This document shows positions 1 through 6,463 of a DNA stretch of 23,033 nt, piece after piece. This stretch comes from a virus, in IMG/VR virus record IMGVR_UViG_3300029787_005428, positions 334 through 23,366 of that record, one strand, 5' to 3'. Position 1 is the first letter of the stretch. The number at the start of each line of letters is the position of its first letter. The notes beneath the pieces were generated by a model. It was not told the DNA's origin. It searched no databases and saw only the letters and a program-made list of their open reading frames with translations. Both the position numbers and the translations under genes were made by a program.

Positions 1-498
1 AGAAAAAATATATCAGATATAGCTCTTACCCCTCATAAAGAAACTGAATTAGTTTGTGGATTTATGTTTATAAAAGAAAGCAATTCGCTAAAGTTACTAT
101 GCGATGAGTTGTATAAATTAGCAATCTTAGGTGAAAAAAAATTAGAGGAAAAGCTTAATACCATGCCTCATGAGATGAGACTTCTTGGATATATACAACA
201 GAATACTAATAATTATATTACTAGCTTGCCGGTATCGCCGTATGGACCTGGTAGTAATTTATATAGTATTTTTAATGGAGTATTTGATCCGAGCACATAT
301 GGTCAATATTTTGGTAATGACGGTATTATTAAAGAGCAAGATATAAATCGTTTAGCAGATAGATTTATAGGAAAAAAAGTAAATCCTAAATTTGATAATA
401 CCCCAGTACTTCATTTAAATGAAAATGAAAGTCATATACCCATTTTTAATTTGCATATACATAATAAAGATTTACTAAAATTCAGTAGTAAGTATTAA
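1..498 (+). CDS. glycosyltransferase-like protein, 3' part (5' end outside window)
   Basis: The frame is open from the first base, so the gene begins upstream and only its last 165 codons are here. The C-terminal half carries a pattern I associate with phage and bacterial polysaccharide glycosyltransferase-type proteins: a FDPSTYGQYFG stretch, a GKKVNPKFD segment, and an ending with NLHIHNKDLLKF. It is followed after one base by a GT9-like gene and then an exostosin-like gene, so it is probably the first visible member of a surface-sugar operon. No catalytic residue can be assigned from this fragment. The internal ATG at 64 is not a convincing start because the preceding 21 codons are open and protein-like. 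Function is inferred from family resemblance and context. Confidence 0.55.
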   Translation, partial: RKNISDIALTPHKETELVCGFMFIKESNSLKLLCDELYKLAILGEKKLEEKLNTMPHEMRLLGYIQQNTNNYITSLPVSPYGPGSNLYSIFNGVFDPSTYGQYFGNDGIIKEQDINRLADRFIGKKVNPKFDNTPVLHLNENESHIPIFNLHIHNKDLLKFSSKY

Positions 499-499
499 C

Positions 500-1261
500 A
501 TGAAAAAAGTAGTTATATATCAAAAATGGGGAGGCTTAGGGGATAACCTTGCCCATACTACTATACCTAAACTGTGTAAAGAATATGGGTATGAATGTTT
601 TTTAAGTAAACATAATAAGTTTAGAAACGATGAAATGAAAAGTATTATGTTTAAAGGTATACCTATAATAGATGAAATTAATGAAAGTTGGATAGATAAT
701 TATTCTATTCTTCAAACAAAAGAATGGAATCATATCAGAAGTATTCAGCTAGGGTATGGATTTAAAACTGCTCCTTATTCATACCCATTTATAGATTATG
801 AACCGAAACTTATTAAAGAATTAGAAAATAAAACTCTTGTAGATTTATCCGGGTTGCATTTGTTTACATACCACAGCCATATATTTAATAAAGATAATTT
901 AACAAAAGTTTATAATAAAATATTATCACTAAGTAATGATTTTACCGATGTATTAAAAGTTGAAAAACCTAACTATAAAAGTAATGAGGTTGTAGTAGCT
1001 GAAAATAAATATAAGATTAACAGTTTATTTGAATATTGCGACGCATTATATTCATGTAAAAATTTTATTACTATTGATTCCGGTCAATCAAATTTAGCTG
1101 CTACTATAAAAAATCAATTTTTAGAAAATAAAAAACTTAATATATATACAATAAGTTTACAAAGTAAACTTCCTCCAGTCAATTATAATTCATATTTTTA
1201 TTTAAACACTAACCATATTGCATTAGATAATGGTACAATGCATAAAGCACAAAATAAATGA
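500..1261 (+). CDS. GT9/heptosyltransferase-like glycosyltransferase
   Basis: 253 residues with a GT-B heptosyltransferase (family 9) look. The N-terminus reads KWGGLGDNLAHTTIPKL (about 9-24), matching the GGxGDxxxxTP nucleotide-sugar transferase start. Near residue 190 CKNFITIDSGQSNLAATI matches the (D/S)xGxxHLAAA donor-site motif, although His is replaced by Asn. It starts 1 nt after the upstream gene and its stop overlaps the next start (ATGA at 1258-1261), so it is translationally coupled in a sugar operon. The opposite-strand genes just downstream encode ADP-heptose-type activation enzymes, so transfer of a heptose to LPS core or a phage glycan is plausible. It is shorter than cellular heptosyltransferases (about 320-350 residues), so a reduced domain is possible. 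Confidence 0.65.
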   Translation: MKKVVIYQKWGGLGDNLAHTTIPKLCKEYGYECFLSKHNKFRNDEMKSIMFKGIPIIDEINESWIDNYSILQTKEWNHIRSIQLGYGFKTAPYSYPFIDYEPKLIKELENKTLVDLSGLHLFTYHSHIFNKDNLTKVYNKILSLSNDFTDVLKVEKPNYKSNEVVVAENKYKINSLFEYCDALYSCKNFITIDSGQSNLAATIKNQFLENKKLNIYTISLQSKLPPVNYNSYFYLNTNHIALDNGTMHKAQNK

Positions 1262-2109
1262 TTTGCGGAGAACAATTTCAACTAATATTATCTGAAGTAA
1301 GCTTTCATGGCGACTTTAATGATGGTATTTTTAAGGATCAAATAAAGAGCTTAAATCAGAATGTACTGGATATCAATACAACCGATGTTTCAGAAGTTAA
1401 AAAATATAAACAAATTTTTGTATACTCTCATTACTTAGATCAATTTTTTCAAAAGTTTTTTAATTATTTAAACGATGATACCATTATTATATCTCACAAT
1501 TCTGATGATGGGGTAAATTTAAAATATATAAAATTTTTAGAATCTAAAAAAATTAAAAAATGGTTTTGTCAAAATAAATTAATAGACCATAAAAAATTAA
1601 TAGCATTACCTATTGGTACAGCTAATAGTCAATGGGAGCATGGCAACCAAAAAACTTTACAAAAAATTAGAAATGAAAAAAATGTAAAGGATAATTTAGT
1701 TTTTAAAAATTTTAGTATAGGTACTAACACTGAAGAAAGATCATACTGTGATAAAATTACGTTATCTAATAATATGAGAATGTCTCCAACAACGAGTAAT
1801 GAAGATTATTGGCGTAGTATATCTAAAAGTGCTTATGCAATATCGCCACATGGTAATGGTGTAGATTGTCATAGAATTTGGGAATGTTTATATTTACGAA
1901 CAATACCTATTGTAAAATACCATACTGCATTTAGTCAATTTCTTAATCTACCAATACTATTTGTAGATGATTGGAAAGAAGTTACAATACCCTTTTTAAG
2001 AGAAAAATTACCTGACTCTATGTATAAATTAAACGAAAAGCTTAATAAAGATTTTAAAGATATTAAAGAATTAGATATTAATTACTGGAAAGATCTTTTG
2101 CTTTCTTAA
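1258..2109 (+). CDS. exostosin/GT47-like glycosyltransferase
   Basis: 283 residues. The key motif is SPHGNGVDCHRIWE (196-209) followed by LYLRTIPIVK, the nucleotide-sugar-binding region of exostosin-like transferases found in many phage and bacterial surface-polysaccharide clusters. LPIGTANSQWEHG (about 117-129), just upstream, is another recurring segment of this group. The start overlaps the previous stop in an ATGA. The 3' end overlaps the convergent kinase gene by 32 nt. The acceptor and sugar cannot be read from sequence; from its neighbours I infer a role in building or altering a cell-surface or virion glycan. Confidence 0.7.
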   Translation: MICGEQFQLILSEVSFHGDFNDGIFKDQIKSLNQNVLDINTTDVSEVKKYKQIFVYSHYLDQFFQKFFNYLNDDTIIISHNSDDGVNLKYIKFLESKKIKKWFCQNKLIDHKKLIALPIGTANSQWEHGNQKTLQKIRNEKNVKDNLVFKNFSIGTNTEERSYCDKITLSNNMRMSPTTSNEDYWRSISKSAYAISPHGNGVDCHRIWECLYLRTIPIVKYHTAFSQFLNLPILFVDDWKEVTIPFLREKLPDSMYKLNEKLNKDFKDIKELDINYWKDLLLS

Positions 2110-2857
2110 TATCTTTTTCTACTAAAGTATACACCCCTGGTTTAGTTACTGATATACCAGCACATATATTAGCAAATTTTATACTATCTTCAATATTATT
2201 TTCTAACATATAATAAAACAAGCTAGCTAAAAAGACATCACCAGCGCCGCATACATCAAATACATCTACTGCATTTGATTTATAAATTTTATTATTAAGT
2301 CTCGCGCCTTTCGCACCTAAGGTAGTTATAACGGTATTAGAGGCATCTATATCATAAGCATTTTCCTCTTCAAGATCATTAATTTTTATAATACAGTCTT
2401 TAAAACAAGATAAATCTTTCTTTTTACTATCGACAAAAATAGGCTTACCTTTAAATTTTTTACATAAAAAAGCACAATCTTCTGGGCTTAAAAATCCTTT
2501 ATCATAATCGCTTATAATTAGATGAGTATAATCGCTCGATATATCTCTATTAAATACTGATTCTATTTTAGGATCTACATCTATTCGTAATAGATGCTGC
2601 TTACTTTTTATATCTAAAATTCTGGTCTTAGTTATTTCTTCTTTTTGTGTTATAAAATCTATATTAACTTTATCCAGACCTATACCAAACATAAACAATG
2701 CTTTTAAGTTTCCTAAAACATTTAAGCACATTCCAGGATTCATAATCTCAGATAATTTTTTAATTACAGGTACTGGAGCCTCCGGACTTATTCTATCTAC
2801 AGAACCCGCTATATAAACATCAATACATGAATCGCCTACTACTAAAATATTATTCAT
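2078..2857 (-). CDS. HldE/RfaE-type sugar kinase (PfkB family), shortened
   Basis: 259 residues resembling the N-terminal kinase domain of HldE (D-glycero-beta-D-manno-heptose-7-phosphate kinase). RISPEAPVPV (22-31) is nearly diagnostic, and the ATP/catalytic motif DVCGAGDVFLAS is at 201-212 with catalytic D207. SDYDKGFLS (about 116-124) matches the SDYxKG motif. Oddities: the usual GGAANVA substrate loop is replaced by PGMCLNVLGN, and the protein is about 50 residues shorter than a normal kinase domain (about 310), with loss just after that loop. It is the last of four minus-strand genes and overlaps the adenylyltransferase gene by 8 nt. Predicted to phosphorylate a heptose phosphate or similar sugar in the cytoplasm. 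Activity is uncertain because of the altered loop. Confidence 0.75.
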   Translation of the reverse strand: MNNILVVGDSCIDVYIAGSVDRISPEAPVPVIKKLSEIMNPGMCLNVLGNLKALFMFGIGLDKVNIDFITQKEEITKTRILDIKSKQHLLRIDVDPKIESVFNRDISSDYTHLIISDYDKGFLSPEDCAFLCKKFKGKPIFVDSKKKDLSCFKDCIIKINDLEEENAYDIDASNTVITTLGAKGARLNNKIYKSNAVDVFDVCGAGDVFLASLFYYMLENNIEDSIKFANICAGISVTKPGVYTLVEKDIKKAKDLSSN

Positions 2858-3236
2858 TATCTTTTAAAATATTTGTGGTTGAATGACCGTCAACGAATTT
2901 AAAAATTCTAACTTCTGCTATACCATTTCCTACTACTTCATCATGAGTATAATCGCCCCCCTTTACAATAATATCTGGTTTAATTTTAAATATTAGATTA
3001 TAAGGTGTATCTTCCTCAAACACGATAACCTCATCAACACACTGCAAAGCTTCAAGTATCTCTTTTCTTAAACTTTCATTATTAATAGGTCGATTATTAC
3101 CTTTTAATTTTTTTACACTACTGTCACTATTGAGACCTACTATTAAGCGGTCTCCTTGCTTTTTAGCATACTCTAAACACCTTACATGGCCCACATGTAA
3201 GATATCAAAACACCCATTTGTAAAAACTTTAATCAC
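2850..3236 (-). CDS. HldE-type nucleotidyltransferase (heptose-1-phosphate adenylyltransferase-like)
   Basis: 128 residues forming a compact cytidylyltransferase-fold enzyme like the C-terminal domain of HldE/RfaE. The signature TNGCFDILHVGH (6-17) contains the HxGH nucleotide-binding motif. KKLKG (about 41-45), VKGGDY (91-96) and GHSTTNIL (117-124, where cellular enzymes have GCSTTNI) follow. It would activate a sugar 1-phosphate with ATP, giving ADP-heptose if the substrate is heptose; glycerol-3-phosphate cytidylyltransferase is the main alternative. It overlaps the cupin gene by 8 nt upstream and the kinase gene by 8 nt downstream. In cellular HldE the kinase comes first and the two are fused; here they are separate and in reverse order. 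Confidence 0.8.
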   Translation of the reverse strand: MIKVFTNGCFDILHVGHVRCLEYAKKQGDRLIVGLNSDSSVKKLKGNNRPINNESLRKEILEALQCVDEVIVFEEDTPYNLIFKIKPDIIVKGGDYTHDEVVGNGIAEVRIFKFVDGHSTTNILKDNE

Positions 3237-3588
3237 CTTTTATTAACCTTATACTATCCGAATCAAAATGCTGCGTTGAAAATTCAAACATTTCAGTATC
3301 TTTTAATGCTTTCATTTGATGTCTTATACCGGTTTTGACATGGAAATTATCTCCCGGTTCAAGTATAACTTTTTCAGCTGTGTCAATATTATTATACTCA
3401 CTAAAAGTAACCTCTAATTTACCTGTTCTAATATAAAAAACTTCATCCTTTATTTTATGATAATGCCAAGAACATTTTTTACCTTTAATAAAAAATAAGA
3501 TTTTACCACAATATTCTTCTTTATTGACTATCCATTTTTCATAGCCCCAACCCTTAGGTACAAATTTAATTTCCGAAAAATTTTTCAT
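3229..3588 (-). CDS. cupin-domain protein of the sugar cassette
   Basis: A single cupin barrel. GWGYEKW near the N-terminus is followed by motif 1 (SWHYHKIKDEVFYIRTGKLEV, His-x-His plus Glu) and motif 2 (PGDNFHVKTGIRHQM), giving a complete metal-binding set. It resembles the cupin part of mannose-6-phosphate isomerase-type and WbuC-like proteins found in LPS operons. I chose the ATG at 3588 (MKNFSEI) rather than the in-frame ATG at 3606 because conserved sequence begins there and the overlap with the upstream HAD gene (stop at 3566) is smaller. Likely a sugar-phosphate isomerase or epimerase helper; the reaction is not determinable from sequence. Confidence 0.7.
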   Translation of the reverse strand: MKNFSEIKFVPKGWGYEKWIVNKEEYCGKILFFIKGKKCSWHYHKIKDEVFYIRTGKLEVTFSEYNNIDTAEKVILEPGDNFHVKTGIRHQMKALKDTEMFEFSTQHFDSDSIRLIKGD

Positions 3589-3883
3589 CTGAAAGTCCTT
3601 TATCATCTATATATAAATCTGCTGCTGGCTTACCCATAAAAAGCTCATGATAATTTACACCCCAAGTATCAAGTTGCTTTCTTGTTATGCTTTTTAATGA
3701 TTGAGCCTCTTCTGCATTATTTTTAAACCTACCCATACCTCTGGCAGTATGAAATATAATTGTATGATTATCTACATATAACTTGTTTATAAAATCTATT
3801 CTATCTTGTATTGGTTTTGCTTTTTTATAATCTCCATTAGTTAAAGTACATATAGTACCGTCTATATCAAAGCAGTAAGTCAT
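3566..3883 (-). CDS. HAD-like phosphatase of the sugar cassette
   Basis: 105 residues, a small HAD hydrolase without a cap. Motif I is FDIDGT (D6 and D8 as nucleophile and acid), motif II is FHTARG (T46), a lysine lies in MGKPAADLYIDD (K85) and the motif IV aspartates are D93/D94. Similar proteins sit in capsule and LPS gene clusters. A role like GmhB (removing the C7 phosphate of heptose bisphosphate between the kinase and adenylyltransferase steps) would complete the pathway, but that is inference; GmhB proteins are larger (about 190). It is the first gene of the minus-strand operon and has a promoter-like sequence ending 6 nt from its ATG. Confidence 0.7.
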   Translation of the reverse strand: MTYCFDIDGTICTLTNGDYKKAKPIQDRIDFINKLYVDNHTIIFHTARGMGRFKNNAEEAQSLKSITRKQLDTWGVNYHELFMGKPAADLYIDDKGLSDEKFFGN

Positions 3884-3889
3884 ATTTAT

Positions 3890-3917
3890 ATTTTAGTATA
3901 TATATTGGATAAATCAA
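3890..3917 (-). promoter_or_regulatory. sigma70-like promoter for the minus-strand sugar operon
   Basis: On the minus strand: TTGATT (3917-3912), 16-nt spacer, TAAAAT (3895-3890), then 6 nt to the ATG at 3883. The predicted start of transcription is the A of the ATG. The 13-mer TATATACTAAAAT differs by one base from the same element upstream of 14365 and 20067. Confidence 0.5.
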
Positions 3918-3933
3918 GGAACTATAATATAAT
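3905..3933 (+). promoter_or_regulatory. sigma70-like promoter for the HAD/DUF366 block
   Basis: TTGGAT (3905-3910), 17-nt spacer, TATAAT (3928-3933), then 7 nt to the ATG at 3941. It overlaps the divergent minus-strand promoter. A GGAG touches the ATG directly, too close to act as a Shine-Dalgarno. Confidence 0.4.
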
Positions 3934-3940
3934 ATAGGAG

Positions 3941-4342
3941 ATGGAACAGATAAAAATAACAGAAACCGCTCCTAAGACTATCTTTTGTGATATAGATGGT
4001 ACCCTGATTAAACACCCTAATCATGACGGGCGTCAAAGGCTTTATGAAATTCCAAAGCCTATACATAAAGCAGAAACTTTACCCGGTACTCTTGATAAGT
4101 TATGGGATTGGGAAAGTAAAGGATATAATATTATCCTAACAACGGGTCGAAAAGAATCGATGCGCTCAGAAACCGAAAAACAATTAAAAGAGATTGGCTT
4201 ATTTTGGGATCAACTGGTAATGGGATTAGGCAGCGGTCGCAGATACGTTATTAATGATCTCGAGCCTGGTACTAAAGCAAGCACTGCTAATGCTATTAAT
4301 CTAAAAAGAGATGCTGGCATTGGTACAATAGAGGAGCTATAA
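3941..4342 (+). CDS. HAD-superfamily phosphatase
   Basis: 133 residues with a full HAD active site: FCDIDGT (D17, D19), TTGR (68-70), a basic residue in GSGRRYV (R100/R101) and NDLEPGT (N105, D106) as motif IV. This fits a capless sugar-phosphate or nucleotide phosphatase. It is divergent from the minus-strand HAD gene and is longer and not closely similar outside the motifs, so it is not an obvious recent duplicate. It is followed after 7 nt by the DUF366-like gene. The substrate is unknown; a role in sugar metabolism with the neighbouring cassette or in nucleotide salvage is possible. Confidence 0.7.
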   Translation: MEQIKITETAPKTIFCDIDGTLIKHPNHDGRQRLYEIPKPIHKAETLPGTLDKLWDWESKGYNIILTTGRKESMRSETEKQLKEIGLFWDQLVMGLGSGRRYVINDLEPGTKASTANAINLKRDAGIGTIEEL

Positions 4343-4343
4343 T
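4338..4343 (+). promoter_or_regulatory. weak CTATAAT-type -10 box
   Basis: TATAAT preceded by C, ending 6 nt before the ATG at 4350 and overlapping the upstream stop codon. Spacing matches the other start-proximal promoters, but there is no good -35 (best is TGGCAT at 4315-4320), so it may be fortuitous. Confidence 0.25.
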
Positions 4344-4349
4344 TATATT

Positions 4350-4940
4350 ATGATTATTGAAGATATTAAAGTTTATGATGGCCCGTTAATTCATAAGAGA
4401 TTTGCTTATGACTATTTTAGAAATAATACATTACCTATTGGTAATCTTATTGCATTTAGATGTCCGATGGACGTTAATGTAAGTGGTATGATAGATCAAG
4501 AAGACGTACTTCAAGGTGATTATATCTATAGTGAAGATGCTATAAACTTTTGTTGGGAGATACCTAACTTGGATAAGTTTGGTGCTGTAGCTTTTCAACG
4601 ACTTTTAAATACGCAGATAGCTAATATTTTATCATCTCAATTTATTAAAAAGCCGATTGAAGTAGATGGTGATGATCTTATGGTTCATGATGAGTTTACA
4701 GGTAGCGACAATAAGTTACAAAAGGTAGGTAAATGTAGTGTAAGTATAACATACTCTAAAGATAACGTAGCTATTGGTCATACCGGTATTAATATTAATG
4801 CAGGCCGTAAAGCACCTTCATTTGCGTATAGTACAGGTCTTAGTGATAAAGATGCAAAGACTTTTATGTTAAAAGTGATTGATTTATTTTATGCTATGAC
4901 TGATGATATGTTTATAGCTACTACTAAAATTAATTTGTGA
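4350..4940 (+). CDS. DUF366-like protein
   Basis: 196 residues. The layout matches what I recall of DUF366: VYDGPLIHKRFAYDYF at the start, IAFRCPMDV (34-42), MIDQEDVL (47-54), IYSEDAINFCWEI (59-71), a QRLLNTQIA helix (83-91), VDGDDLMV (105-112), KCSVSITYS (128-136) and IGHTGININ (142-150). Conserved D, E and H residues suggest an enzyme. Members are known mainly from archaea and some bacteria and have no function I can vouch for. A 7-deazapurine link would be interesting given QueF and the transglycosylase in this window, but nothing here proves it. The stop overlaps the next start (GTGA, 4937-4940). Confidence 0.55.
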   Translation: MIIEDIKVYDGPLIHKRFAYDYFRNNTLPIGNLIAFRCPMDVNVSGMIDQEDVLQGDYIYSEDAINFCWEIPNLDKFGAVAFQRLLNTQIANILSSQFIKKPIEVDGDDLMVHDEFTGSDNKLQKVGKCSVSITYSKDNVAIGHTGININAGRKAPSFAYSTGLSDKDAKTFMLKVIDLFYAMTDDMFIATTKINL

Positions 4941-5299
4941 ATATATTTCAATATATAAATAGCTTACTTTTTAGTAAAAAGAAAATAGATATGAACTGTG
5001 ATGATGAATCGCAGTTTAATCTGTTTATGGTTAATAGATGGTCAAGTATGTATTCTCCGGAGATAGCTAATTATATAAACGAAACAAGTAACAAATATTG
5101 GAGCCTTTTTAATGATAAAATATCTCAATATGATTATGTATATCACATATTACCTCGTTTAAAATTTAAACGTTTATCTTATATTAAAAAGCTTAAAAAG
5201 GATAAAAAGAAAAAAGAAGACGAACCAATAATTCCAGAATTTTCTTCTAAGAGGGAATATAAAATGTATGTTGATTTGGAAACTACAGTTAATAAGTAG
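4937..5299 (+). CDS. possible DNA polymerase clamp-loader small subunit (gp62-like)
   Basis: 120 residues, GTG start in a GTGA overlap with the preceding stop. The beginning resembles the small clamp-loader subunit (gp62 type) of T4-like cyanophages as I remember it: MNIFQYINSLLFSKKKI, a D-rich stretch, then FNLFMVNRWSSM, an Asn-rich helix, and a basic LPRLKFKRLSYIKK segment. The lysine-rich tail (KKDKKKKED) is unusual. The usual partners (gp44, gp45, gp43) are not in the window, so context does not confirm this. It could equally be an unrelated small phage protein with a similar helical pattern. T4 gp62 is 187 residues, so this would be a short version. Confidence 0.35.
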   Translation: MNIFQYINSLLFSKKKIDMNCDDESQFNLFMVNRWSSMYSPEIANYINETSNKYWSLFNDKISQYDYVYHILPRLKFKRLSYIKKLKKDKKKKEDEPIIPEFSSKREYKMYVDLETTVNK

Positions 5300-5304
5300 T
5301 TTAT

Positions 5305-5754
5305 ATGACACAAGCATCAATTGACCATCTAGCACCAAAAAGAAGCCTTATTGATCTCGCAGGACATGACAAGCGAGAGTTCGACATAGGGGATGATTAT
5401 AAACTTTCATTTGTATATGATGATATTCTTCTTGTTGAATTCGTTGATACAGGAGACGAAGGAGTAGGAGATGTAATTGAAAGAGGTGGTATTTTTGTAC
5501 CTACGAATAGCTTAACTAAAGCTTGGAGAAAGGCAAAAGTAGTACTAGCAGGCCCTCAATGTGCATATACCCAAGTTGGTGATATAGTAATGTTTCCTAA
5601 TGATAAAGGCGCTAGCGTCTCAAATATGGAAATCGACGGCTATGGTAAAGTTAGAGACGGGATGTTTTTAAATGAACAAAGATTATTTGGTATATGTGTA
5701 AAAAAAGGCGATAAAAAAATAACACGTAAAAAGAATAAGAATGCCGCAAGTTAG
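5305..5754 (+). CDS. GroES-like co-chaperonin (gp31-type)
   Basis: 149 residues with a GroES-fold pattern: a beta strand with DDILLVEF (39-46), a glycine-rich mobile-loop candidate GDEGVGDVIERGGIFVP (50-66) whose IFV would contact GroEL, then WRKAKVVLAGP and VGDIVMFPNDKG (91-102), and a C-terminal FLNEQRLFGICVK strand. T4 gp31 is the phage co-chaperonin that lets host GroEL fold the major capsid protein; the gp23-type capsid gene in this window fits such a need. A basic tail (KKITRKKNKN) ends the protein. The next gene starts 14 nt before its stop. Confidence 0.75.
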   Translation: MTQASIDHLAPKRSLIDLAGHDKREFDIGDDYKLSFVYDDILLVEFVDTGDEGVGDVIERGGIFVPTNSLTKAWRKAKVVLAGPQCAYTQVGDIVMFPNDKGASVSNMEIDGYGKVRDGMFLNEQRLFGICVKKGDKKITRKKNKNAAS

Positions 5755-6106
5755 TCTACCATCTTTAAGTAATACTTTAAGATCTAACGTTTGTGAAATT
5801 ACATTTGTTAAACGTACAGGTCCTGAAGCACGTACAATGCTTTGTACGCTTGATATGGAAATATTAAATAGTGTTAACGGTAGAACATCACTAAACTTCA
5901 AACCACCAAAACAGCAGCCTAGTTATAATCCTGAATCAAAAAATTTATTATTAGTTTGGGATATCATTATGCAGAATTGGAGAATGGTTAGTATGGATAA
6001 TTGTAATTTAATTCGGACAATACCACGTGATGAGTTCTGGGAATATTTTAACGAGTTTATTTATCCAATGACCTTGGAAGAGAAAAACTCATTTATGGGC
6101 AGATGA
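5741..6106 (+). CDS. WYL_2/SH3-barrel phage protein
   Basis: 121 residues. VCEITFVKRTGPEARTMLCTLD (about 17-38) and LLLVWDIIMQNWRMVSMDNC (69-88) form the pattern I associate with the Sm/SH3-like WYL_2 (formerly DUF2693) domain of T4-like phages. The rest is a helical IPRDEFWEYFNEF tail. These domains are thought to bind nucleic acid or ligands, but the role in phage is not established. It overlaps the co-chaperonin by 14 nt and ends in an ATGA overlap with the next gene, so it belongs to one operon. Confidence 0.55.
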   Translation: MPQVSLPSLSNTLRSNVCEITFVKRTGPEARTMLCTLDMEILNSVNGRTSLNFKPPKQQPSYNPESKNLLLVWDIIMQNWRMVSMDNCNLIRTIPRDEFWEYFNEFIYPMTLEEKNSFMGR

Positions 6107-6447
6107 ATATAGTAGAACAAATAGAATTAACCCTTCAACATTATCTTTTAAGAGATGTTATCTTTTTTATTGAAGGAGGAAAGACATTAAAAAAGGGTAA
6201 ATTAATTCTGTTTAAGTTTAAAGAATTTCACTACGTTTTTACTCTTAAAAACGAAAAAGATGAACATAAAGTATATGAAATACCGTATCCATATGAAACC
6301 GAAATCGGTAAAAACTGTACATATTTTTCCTATAAATTAGAAGATTTTACATTGCCGGAAAGTGAATTATATTATCGAACTAAGCTTCTTGATAAAAATA
6401 ACTGTGATAAATTATACGATCGAACACTTGTTTTATCAGCTGTATAA
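6103..6447 (+). CDS. hypothetical phage protein
   Basis: 114 residues, not recognised. It is beta-rich with alternating aromatic and charged residues (VIFFIEGGKTLKKGKLILFKFKEF), acidic in the second half, and has no signal peptide or membrane segment. It starts in an ATGA overlap with the preceding gene and is followed by a 16-nt gap before the helicase. Position suggests a non-structural early protein; function unknown. Confidence 0.6.
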   Translation: MNIVEQIELTLQHYLLRDVIFFIEGGKTLKKGKLILFKFKEFHYVFTLKNEKDEHKVYEIPYPYETEIGKNCTYFSYKLEDFTLPESELYYRTKLLDKNNCDKLYDRTLVLSAV

Positions 6448-6455
6448 TATATAAT
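6428..6455 (+). promoter_or_regulatory. sigma70-like promoter before the helicase
   Basis: TTGTTT (6428-6433), 16-nt spacer, TATAAT (6450-6455), 8 nt to the ATG at 6464. A second TATAAT lies at 6443-6448. The predicted transcript would start one to three bases from the ATG. Confidence 0.4.
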
Positions 6456-6463
6456 CATAGTAT

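Noticed and set aside
2078-3236. Frameshifted single hldE gene
   Set aside because: The two domains are in reverse order to cellular HldE and each has its own start with an 8-nt overlap, so they are separate genes.
5683-5901. Minus-strand 72-codon frame
   Set aside because: Antisense to the end of the co-chaperonin and the SH3-barrel gene; hydrophobic only because of AT-rich complement.
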